Shown here piece by piece: positions 55,778 through 64,000 of a stretch of 64,000 nt of DNA; positions within the stretch are counted from its first letter, which is position 1; each line of letters begins with the position of its first letter. This stretch comes from Cycas panzhihuaensis (lineage: Eukaryota; Cycadophyta): NCBI GenBank assembly GCA_023213395.1, contig CM041465.1, positions 84,017,741 to 84,081,740 on the forward strand, in the 5' to 3' direction. Under the pieces are notes generated by a model. It did no database searches and was not told the DNA's origin. It was given only the letters and a program-made list of their open reading frames with translations. The position numbers and the translations under genes were made by a program.

Positions 55778-56498
55778 AATTTCTTTGATATATCATTTCT
55801 AATATATTTGAAAGATTTAGTTTGTGTCTCCCTTATTATATTGTTGGTTGATTATTTATATTATAATCTTTGTATATCTCCGCCATGGCCTCTAATTGTA
55901 CCTCCTCATATATCTCCATCAAAACCAGGAGCCCTTGTTTGTTTTAAGTCATCAATTGGTAGTGGAGGTTAGTAACCTAGAGAGTTCTTATTCAAAAACT
56001 TTGTTGAAGTGTTCTAGTGCAAGCCAATAATCTGACGTTTAATAATCTTAGTAACTGGTTTCCATGTCTGCGTAATCTAGAGTAGTGACAAGGTCACCTA
56101 CAAGGCTCCAACTTAACTTCACAGTACAAGATTCCCTTCTTTTTCCTTCCATAGCCAACCCCATCTAACTTTTTACCTTCCTCCCTTTCAATAAGTATAA
56201 TATCATGTGAGTGAGGTCGACGAGTATGCCCACGTAATTGAATATAGCTATGGACTATTTTTGGTAAATCAAAGTGAATTATACAACTTTCTTGTACGAA
56301 GAAGATCCAAAATAATTTATTGATTTTTCTGTGCCATTACATCTAGTGTAGCTATTCTGCTAGATAAATAGTCACTATTAACATATGAGAGACAATCAAG
56401 TTGCTTAATACAACCTAAGATAATTGTAGATGATGTCGTTAAAGCCATCGTTACATCCAGATTTCCTCAAATATTTGATTGCTAAAGCCAAATGTTTC
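55482..56498 (+). mobile_element. N3 PBS and first part of the leader, interrupted by N2
   Basis: TGGTATCATAGC (two changes from the initiator methionine tRNA site) starts the interior. The leader is AT-rich, with a long TA microsatellite and a less AT-rich stretch at about 55880-56190 that could be another leader insert. The leader resumes after N2 at 62331 and runs off the window. Confidence 0.65.
55699..55768. repeat. (TA)n microsatellite, about 34 units
   Basis: Uninterrupted TA dinucleotides for about 68 bases. Open frames across it (YIYIYI) are meaningless. Confidence 0.98.
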
Positions 56499-56884
56499 TG
56501 AAGGAACTAGAATGATGGAGAACATGGCAGAGCATAATTACATAGTCAAAACATTATTGCATAAACACATAAATCTTTTGTATTCAATCCATGATGAGTG
56601 AGTACATAGTAAATCTTCAAATGTAAGTGGTGTCTAAAGACACAAGGGTTGTACACCCCTCCAAATATATAATGTAGGAGAGGAGGAAAACTCCTCAACC
56701 CATAGAATTTAAACAATAATAAAATATTACATAACTTAACTCAAATCAACTTAAATCAAATCAACTTTAACCTTACCTTATACTTACCTTCACATGTGAG
56801 CACCTATATGTGTAAATTGGTGGGAGTGGGGTGTGCACTCCTGGGTGAAAGGTGGGAGTGGGGTGATAATCATTAACCCCAACA
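56499..56884 (-). mobile_element. N2 3' LTR
   Basis: + strand TGAAGGAAC..CCCCAACA, 386 bp. It contains the hairpin GTGTCTAAAGACAC at 56630-56643 and a 15-bp direct repeat GGTGGGAGTGGGGTG at 56819-56833 and 56851-56865. Confidence 0.93.
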
Positions 56885-56899
56885 TTCTCCCCCTTAATG
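56885..56899 (-). other. N2 polypurine tract
   Basis: - strand CATTAAGGGGGAGAA directly before the 3' LTR, the same tract as in N1 (29389-29399). Confidence 0.9.
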
Positions 56900-56904
56900 G
56901 TCAT

Positions 56905-57640
56905 CATGAACAACTTTGTCTTCTCTTTAAACTTGTGAAATTTGAACTTGAAAAAAAATTTAAAAATTTATCTTTCAACTTAATCATTATTAACTCACTT
57001 CATCCTTTTAGCAATATGTGCCTCTTTACCATTGAGTAGTTTAAAAAATCTCTAAGTAAATGTAGCTTAATTTGAATGAAGGTCAATAGTTGTAACTCTA
57101 ACTTTATCAACTAGAACTTTGACTTTGACTTCTGAAATCTTTATGTTGTGAGTGACTATCATATCATTAGATTTATCCTCTATCATATCATAAGATTTCT
57201 CCTTTATCATATCATAAGATTTCTCCCTCTCAAATGGAGGATCAACTTCTTATGCAACAAGATGATTATACATTTAACTTGAATTTTCCTTGGTCTTCTC
57301 ATCATAATTCAGTTGCTTGGGCACCTGACTCACATGCTTAACAATATCAATATTAAATCCATTTACATTGAGGGTATCTCCCCCATAAGTAGAAACTAAA
57401 ATGTCCCATACGAATTTGGAAGTTGTTAGTTCACATACTTTAGAGAAAAAATTATCATCTATAGTGCAAAATAATATCCCTAAGACTTCATTATCCTTTT
57501 TTAAGTTTTCTTTAATATTAAGATCAAATTAATCTTGTAAGTACTTCCAAACATCATTTATAATGAAATAATTTTGCATTATTTTATGCCATTATGAAAA
57601 ATTATGGCCATCAAATATAGAGAATTATATGTTATTTAGA
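56905..57640 (-). pseudogene. N2 mini-ORF remnant, homologous to the N1 ORF
   Basis: On the - strand near 57600-57620 the bases TTTGATGGCCATAATTTT match TTTTAATGGCCATAACTTTT at the start of the N1 ORF. TATGGGGGAGATACCCTCAA (about 57375) matches N1's YGGYTPN region, then KHVSQVPKQLN. The C-terminal part reads NHLVA*EVDPPFERE, EKSYDMIKEKSYDMIEDKSN and ITEVKVKV-like sequence, parallel to N1. Three tandem 24-base units (57160-57233) encode the EKSYDMI repeats, of which N1 has about one and a half. Many stops. Confidence 0.7.
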
Positions 57641-58189
57641 TTGATTACTATTTGATAGAAAACACTAGGACATAAAAATATGGTTTACAAGTGAACTTTT
57701 TATACTTCTCAATAAACTATATGCCTTTAAAGGGAATCAACGAACTTAATAAATCAATAAACTTATATAATTTTAAATATACTCTTTGAAAGAACTATGT
57801 AAGTAATCACAATGCCTTTGAAAAATGAAAGATGCCTTTAGAAAATAAATCAACTAGATATAACTTTTATAAGTGCATTAAGGAAATGAAATTTTTAATA
57901 ATGATAAATGGAAAAAATGCTTTCAATAAGTGTATACCTTTAAAATAAACTTTGCAATATGCCTTTCATATATACTTTAAAATATAATAAATATAAGAGC
58001 AAATTTTAAATGTCACTAAGATCCTTTTAACTATGCAAATTTGAAATAAGACTTTTGATGATGAAAAAATAAAAAATCCTTAAGTTTTTTATTTTTAAAT
58101 GAATAATCACAAATTTAAGTAAGAAAATAACTTTCTTTTTTAATGCAAAAAATCTTTTTTCCTTGAAGAAAATATATGGTGCTGAAAAA

Positions 58190-58244
<55 letters not shown>

Positions 58245-59765
58245 TCACTTTGAAAGATAAAGAATATGAAGAATAAACCTTTTTAAAAAATGAATTGTAC
58301 CCATTTAAGTTGCAAGTCCATTTGACTTGTCACTTGATTTAGATGTATAGGAGCAATTTCTGCTACAAACCAACTTAAAAGAAGATTATATGAAAGTCAA
58401 ATGAAAGCCTTAAGCATGCATCATAACTGATCAAAGAAATAAAATAAGGTACTCCTTAAAAAAGATTTAGAAGATAAGCCTGTTAGGATATACTAAATGC
58501 TCAAGTTGAGCAGCTTCAAAGTTATACTAAATAATGCTAAAATAAAGTTAAATTATACTAGTTTGAAGATCAATGAAATATCTAGTCAATGAAATTGACC
58601 GTTTTGATAATAGATTCCTATAAGTCAAGATTTAGTGTACCAAATATGCGGTCTTCTTTTTGAGGCTTAACGGAAGCCTAGGGTTCAAAAAATATTATAA
58701 AATACTAGTAAAAAGCTTGTAGAATAATGTAAAATGGTCAAATATAGTTTATAGAGCTGCTTCATATACTTTTTAGTAAGAAAAATGTGAGAAATAATAT
58801 ATAAAAATATGTAATAATGATAAATTAAAAATTATTATGTACCTCAATTTTGAAGGATTAGATCACCTATAAAATAGACTCAAAATGCAATAAAACCAAC
58901 TTAAAAATGTAGATCTCTAAAATATCTTTCACTAGAATCATACGGTACTCAATTCTGAACTATGAAGCTCAAGATATTAAATAAATTATAAAAGGTGTCT
59001 TGCCAAGGTTAATAAAATAGGTAATAAAAATAATGTCAACTTTGACCTATTCAAACCTATAAAATATTGAGTCAAATTAGGCAAATAATACCTTCAAGAA
59101 GTAGTGCTCTGAAACAAAATTCCAACGAATCTTATAGTTTTAAAATCTAATTTCTGGTTAAGAAGATATAACTAAAAATGTAAGTAGTACTTTTTATGTA
59201 AATATGCTAAAAAACACTAAAGTGTCACTTTCATCGATTAAAATAATGATAAAAATAAATGCTAAAAAATAAAATGAGTAAATGGTGATGAAGTTTAGTA
59301 AAAATAGATTGCTGTAGAGTAGATATAGGTAAAAAATAATCTTTTGGTGATAAAATATAATCTAATAAAAAAGGGATTTTATGAAAATAATTTAAAAGGC
59401 TTTAAAAATAAATGATAAACTTTAAACTGATTGAAAATAGGTCAAATCAGTTCCAAATATGGCATATGACTAGTCAACATTATACCTCAAAAAATTTCAA
59501 ATGCAACGGGATTAGTTTTTTCAAAAACTAATGCTTTAGTCAAAAGATATGGTAAAATTTTTTTAGGTACCCTATGTTTAATGAATAATTAAAAAAAATA
59601 AAAAGAAAAGCTTTATAACTTTTATGTTGGACCCTTTAACAAAATAACTAATGGTCATGTGAGTTGAAGTGGCCATAGGGCTTAGACTTAAGGGGCTTAA
59701 GGTTTTTAAAAACTAGAATTAAAACTTTATATAATATAATTTAATTTTTTAAAACTATATATATT
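57641..59765 (-). other. N2 leader, gag-proximal part
   Basis: AT-rich and non-coding. The section near 58000-58100 matches, in reverse complement, N3 at about 63900-63990 (TTCATCATCAAA, GTATAGTTAAAAGGATCTTA), confirming a shared leader. Confidence 0.7.
58192..58242. repeat. (AT)n microsatellite, about 25 units
   Basis: Uninterrupted AT dinucleotides over about 51 bases inside the N2 leader. Confidence 0.98.
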
Positions 59766-59786
59766 AAAAAAAAAAAAAAAAAAAAA
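59766..59786. repeat. 21-base poly(A) run
   Basis: Uninterrupted A on the + strand, 30-50 bases left of the GC-richer block at 59810-60625. On the - strand (element sense) it is poly(T). Confidence 0.95.
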
Positions 59787-59809
59787 TAATTGAATATAAA
59801 TCAATGTGT

Positions 59810-60625
59810 CTCTACATCACCACCGCCGTGTGATGTCATGTAGCTAAAATAATAACTTAGGGAAGACATCGCCGTTGGAGGGTCTGTGGATGGAGACGCC
59901 GTCGTTGATCGGTAGGGGAAGCAGAGAAGAGAGGGAGATCGATGCGAATAGGGAGGATCGTCGCTGCACGTGGAGGACGCTCGGTGGGAAGATACTCGTC
60001 ATATATCCTACAGTTAGGAGGATGCTCAGAATGGTCTGGTAGGGTGAAATGCTCCTACAAGAGGGCAATAGTGGTGATATGTACTGGTAATTTAGTGGCA
60101 GCTCTTTACGTCTTGCATTCCTCTACTCAACCCTCTGTATATTTTCTCTTCTTCTTCTCTTACGAGCTCAATCAATGACAATAGTAATTCTTTACAAGTT
60201 GTACAATATAGTGAGGATGAACTTGAATGAATACATGAATCAATAAGAGTTTAATGAGAATCTGCGCCTGTAGATCTAATTCTTAGTGTTAAAGAAATTC
60301 ATGAGGAATTTAAATCTTTTAGAGAAAAGGTATAGGAGAAGCAATTTTAATCTACAAAGCAGAAGCTTACTCAAGAACTTTTGCAGAGGCTAAAACAACT
60401 TAACGATGATGGAAATGTAAATGAACAAGAAGTTCTTGAAGAGTTACAAAAGAAAAAACTTGAAGAAGTAAAAACTACTTCAAATACAACTATTAATGTT
60501 GATGATACTCAGGTGGTTGCATTCCCTCTAGAATGTATAGGCACAAGGAGGAATTGGGAGGTGAAAGGGTATAGTAGAAGTCGTATTTGCAAAGCAAGTA
60601 GTGATATACAAAGATTGTAATAAAA
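59810..60625 (+). pseudogene. Captured-looking block in the N2 leader, with a coiled-coil-like frame
   Basis: The block starts with CACCACCGCCGTGTGATG and is GC-richer than its surroundings to about 60180. Then comes coding-like sequence on the + strand, antisense to N2: SVKEIHEEFKSFREKV, then QLNDDGNVNEQEVLEELQKK and KLEEVKTTSNTTINVDDTQV up to a stop at 60620. The open part is 79 codons, preceded in the same phase by two TAG codons at Gln-like positions. Lys/Glu/Leu spacing suggests a helical coiled coil. No family recognised. It differs from the N1 block, so it may be an independently acquired piece of host DNA. Confidence 0.5.
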
Positions 60626-61189
60626 TAATCAACCAAAAATATAATAATAGAAACCAAAGAATTAAAAAAGTTGAGTGCACTGTATATTATTTTAGAAACT
60701 CAAAAAGATAGAGTAAAAGTCATAAATATAAAACAGAAAATACTAGGGGACTATTTTTCAGCTAAAAAATCAAGCTCAATATGGGAATAAGGCGGTATAT
60801 ACTATATAAATAGTTATAATGAAATATTTTAAAAATATATATATTTATATAGAAAAACATGAAAAAATATGGTGATTCAATGGAGCCACAAATGAAGCTA
60901 GAATTTTTTTTAAATATATTGAAGAAAGTATATTAAATAAATAAAATCTATATATATTTATATCTAAAATCTTTCAAATATACTAGAATAGATATATCAA
61001 GGAACCAAGAAACATATATGTTTATATTTGAAAAAATAGGAAGAAGCTGGTAATGCAGTTGTGGCAGATTTACAGAAGATGGACTTCAAAGTATGAGAAC
61101 TTCTTCCACAATGGTCAAAACTTCGAATATATTCTTCCAATAGACAGATCTACTATAATATAACTTCTCTAAGAGACTTATTAGGCTAA

Positions 61190-61760
61190 ATACACACCAA
61201 ATATTGCACAAATCTAAAAGAAAATATTGAATGAATTGACAAAAAATATACCAAAAGGGTCAAATATTTAATAAAATATGCTGATCTGAAGAAAATATTA
61301 CATAAATCTAAGAAAATATTGAATATATAGATAAAATAAACTAGAAAATGGTCAAATATTTGATAAAATATACAGATCTTATTGATAACACTTCATAGAG
61401 TGATGAAATCTTGGATATTTACTGATTGTAGTTGTGCTCCTACATAGATCTAAAAAAAAAATATTAATTAAATAGATTAAAAATACCAGAAAATGGTCAA
61501 ATATTTGACAAAAATATGTAGATCTCGTTGATAAAACTTTGTAGAGTGATAAATCTTTGAATATTTATTGATTACAACTATGAACCTGCATAGATCTACA
61601 AAAGATATTAAATAAATAGATAAAATACGCCAAAAATGGCCAAGTATTTGATAAAAATATGTAAAAACTTGTTAATAAGAACTTCATAGAGTGATAAATC
61701 TTTGATATTTACTGATTACAGCTATGCTCTTGCACATATCTAAAAAATATTTGTTATTTC
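61190..61760. repeat. Degenerate tandem repeats (about 145 bp) in the N2 leader
   Basis: A unit with CATAGATCTA..AAATATT, GGTCAAATATTTGA, GATCT.GTTGATAA and CTTCATAGAGTGATAAATC recurs. Unit starts are near 61443, 61589 and 61732 (spacing 146 and 143), with two shorter copies near 61207 and 61302. Units are AT-rich and diverged. Confidence 0.75.
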
Positions 61761-61933
61761 ACAAGTATAGATCAAGAATAATCAGATCTTTAATAAAAAA
61801 ATAATACAAGAAACTGCTAATAAACTTTGTAAAAGATAAATATAATCAATATTTCTTTATTGTGAGTAGATCTACTTTAAATGCTAATGGATCTTCTTAT
61901 TTCTCAAAAGACTTTAATAGGCCAGTAATCTAT

Positions 61934-61945
61934 GCTCTGATACCA
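61934..61945 (-). other. N2 primer binding site
   Basis: - strand TGGTATCAGAGC, an exact initiator methionine tRNA-type site, two bases from the LTR. Confidence 0.92.
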
Positions 61946-61947
61946 AA

Positions 61948-62325
61948 TAAAGGAACTATAATGATGGAGAATAAAGCAGAGCATAGTCAAAACATTATTG
62001 CATAAACACATAAATCTTTTGTATTCAATCCATGATGAGTGAGTACATAGTAAATCTCCAAATGTAGGTAGTGTCTAAAGACATAAGGGTTACACACCCC
62101 TCTAAATATATAATTTGGAGGAGGAGGGAAACTCCTCAACCCCTGAAATTCAAATAATAATAAAATATTACATAACTTAACTCAAATCAACTTAACTCAA
62201 ATGAACTTTAACCTTACCTTATATTTACCTTCACATGTGAGCACCCACATGTGTAAATCGGTGGGAGTGGGGTGTGCACTCCCGGGTGAAAGGTGGGATT
62301 GGGGTGATGATCATTAACCCCAATA
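61948..62325 (-). mobile_element. N2 5' LTR
   Basis: 378 bp, + strand TAAAGGAAC..CCCCAATA. Both terminal dinucleotides are mutated (TG to TA, CA to TA), as expected of an older copy. Confidence 0.92.
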
Positions 62326-62330
62326 ATTTC

Positions 62331-64000
62331 AACAAGGCTCTCTAATTATTTAAAAATGAGGTCTAGGGAAGTTAATTAAAAAATCACTTTCGCATACAGT
62401 CAGGTGATTAAATCTCCAATAGACACTAAAGATCAGGAAATTAGTCATAAATTTTGCATCCCTATTCATTTTTTGTCTTCTTCACTAAGTGATATATATA
62501 TATATATATATATGAAAAAAAAATTAAAAAAAAGTATAGAAGATAAGTCTCATTATCGTTAACATAAGAACAAGCTAGTTTGTGGCTTAAGCCCCTTTTT
62601 GGTTTTAGCCTCTAGTTTTATTGACTTGTATGTGACTCTTAGCCTTATTAAAAGGATCCCTTGTTTCATATTCTAAAGTTTCTAATATTTTTTAAACTCG
62701 ATGAACAAGTTCATCCTCTTGGCATCAGAGGGGTTTATCTTCTGTGAGGTCTTAGGGCTAATCCCTGCCCACTCTACCCTCAGGTTGATAATTCAAGGGG
62801 GTTATTTTAAGGATATAACTATTTTCCTTTTATTTTATTTTATTTTTTTTAAACATAAGGTACTTGGCTAATTTCTTAAACATCTCTTCACTAGGATATC
62901 AATTTTTGACGAAACCTATCCCGTTGAGTCCATAGTTTTTTAAAGTATAATTTAGACTAGTTATTTGCCATATTTGTAGCCAATTTGACCTATTTCTAAT
63001 TAGTTTAAGTCATTTTTTAAAAAAAGGGCCTTCTTTTAGATTTTTAATATAAAAAGTACTTCTTGTTATTTTCATTATAACTTTTCTATTACACATTAGA
63101 ATTTAGATCCATTAATTTCGTTTAGAAGATAAATCATTCCTTTTTAAACTAAAACTATTATTTATAATTTTTAAAGTGTTCTTAGACTTTCAAATCCATC
63201 AAAGTTGAGGTACATAACAACTTCTAATTTATCATTATTGCATATTTTTCTCCATTATTTCTCAAGTTTATTAATTAAAAAATATATTAAGCTACTCTCT
63301 AAATTATATTTGATCATTTTACATTATTCTATAAGATTTTTATTTCATAATATTTTGAGCCCTAAGCTCTAGTTAAGCCTAAAAAAGAGAACAGTATCTT
63401 TTGTACATTAAAATCTTGACTTGGAGGAATCCATTCTCAAAACGGTCAGTTCCATTGACCTGATATTTAATTGATCTTAAAATTGTTGTAATTTCACCTT
63501 AATTTGACATTGTTTAGTATAGCTTTAAAGCTGTTCAACTTGAGAATTTAAGATATCCCAATAGACTTATCTTCTAAACCTTTTTTAAAGAGTTCTTTAT
63601 TTTATTTCTTATTGATCACTTATAATACATAGTTGAAGCTTTCATTTGACTTTCATATAGCTTCTTTTAAGCCAATTTGTAGTATAAATTGATCATATAT
63701 ATCTAAAGCAAGTGACAAGCCAAGTGGTCCTATAACATATAAATATGTACAATTCATTTTTTTGGAAGCTTCTTCTTCATTTTTTATCATTCTAAAGTGA
63801 AAATATACATATATATTTTAGATTTTCTGCATTATATATCTTCATCAAGACAAAAGGATCTCTTGTATTGAAAAAAGTCATTTTCTTACTCAAGTTTATG
63901 GTTATGCATTTGAAAAATCAAAAGCTTAAGAATTCTTTATTTTTCATCATCAAAGTTTCATTTCAGATCTGTATAGTTAAAAGGATCTTAATTACTTTCT
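62331..64000 (+). mobile_element. N3 leader, continued to the window edge
   Basis: This AT-rich tract resembles the N1 leader in order and orientation: CTTGGCATCAGAGG at 62718 (N1 27321), ACGAAACCTATCCCGTTGAG at 62908 (N1 ACAAAACCCACGCCAATAG, 27494), TTTAGTATAGCTTTAAAGCT at 63513 (N1 28297). It should reach a mini-ORF beyond base 64000. A short TA repeat lies at 62492-62513. Confidence 0.7.

Larger units (their letters stand above)
56499..62325 (-). mobile_element. N2: non-autonomous LTR element of the N family, inserted in N3
   Basis: LTRs at 56499-56884 and 61948-62325 are homologous (about 9% different by eye, plus an 8-base indel). The flanks are GTTTC (56494-56498) and ATTTC (62326-62330), a 5-bp target duplication with one change. 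On the - strand the PPT ATTAAGGGGGAGAA precedes the 3' LTR (low end) and the PBS TGGTATCAGAGCAT follows the 5' LTR (high end). The interior holds a decayed mini-ORF like that of N1, a long AT-rich leader, a captured-looking block and tandem repeats, but no pol. Confidence 0.92.

Noticed and set aside
55614-55972. Frames containing long YIYIYI runs
   Set aside because: They are translations of a TA microsatellite.
1-64000. CRISPR arrays, rRNA genes, bacterial operons or host single-copy genes
   Set aside because: No regularly spaced repeats of CRISPR type, no rRNA signatures and no non-transposon protein family could be recognised. Everything readable belongs to LTR elements or their inserts.

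Overview
The window is plant nuclear repeat DNA: about 64 kb of nested, decaying LTR retrotransposons. I recognise no single-copy host gene, rRNA, tRNA gene or CRISPR array. The AT-rich background, the deep nesting and the large number of old but still readable pol remnants suggest a large, slowly purged seed-plant genome. A gymnosperm is plausible, but the sequence alone does not prove it.

Layout. (1) 1-2862: decayed Ty1/copia element C1 (+), Tork/Tnt1-like, with a poorly bounded 3' region to about 3440. (2) About 4377-14491: old Ty3/gypsy element G1 (-), with gag, protease, RT, RNase H and integrase all broken. (3) 14562-42091: a three-deep nest. Copia element C2 (-, target duplication GTAGA) was hit by Ty3/gypsy element G2 (18245-39453, -, target duplication CTATG). 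G2 was then hit by the non-autonomous LTR element N1 (23777-29937, +, target duplication AAATT). All three target duplications are perfect. (4) About 43560-47100: decayed copia C3 (+). (5) 48195-53413: copia C4 (+), with both LTRs and target duplication TGATA. (6) 53985-64000: copia fragment C5 (-), interrupted by N-family element N3 (+, running off the right edge), itself interrupted by N-family element N2 (56499-62325, -).

G2 is the richest element. It is much more GC-rich and better preserved than its surroundings. Besides gag, protease, RT, RNase H and integrase (29943-36678, -) it carries about 4.5 kb between integrase and 3' LTR. That tract holds an uninterrupted RNase HI-type domain (19698-20120, -) with every expected catalytic residue, and an opposite-strand decayed ORF that looks like a plant mobile domain protein with a coiled-coil tail (21245-23156, +). 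The two are divergent, around a 1 kb GC-rich interval with a TATA box and two palindromes.

The N family (N1, N2, N3) is the other highlight. It has copia-type LTRs, PBS and PPT but no protease, integrase or RT. Instead there is a very long AT-rich leader (about 4.4 kb in N1) and one small ORF joining a copia-gag-like N-terminus to a C-terminal part I do not recognise. N1 and N2 carry different, non-homologous GC-richer inserts at roughly corresponding leader positions.

LTR divergences counted by eye are about 2% (N1), 2.7% (C4), 3.5% (G2), 9% (N2) and roughly one site in six (C2). They agree with the nesting order wherever it can be tested. Stop codons in the old copies are mostly what C-to-T change would create. 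Domain names rest on motif recognition, not database searches, and the edges of decayed domains are approximate.
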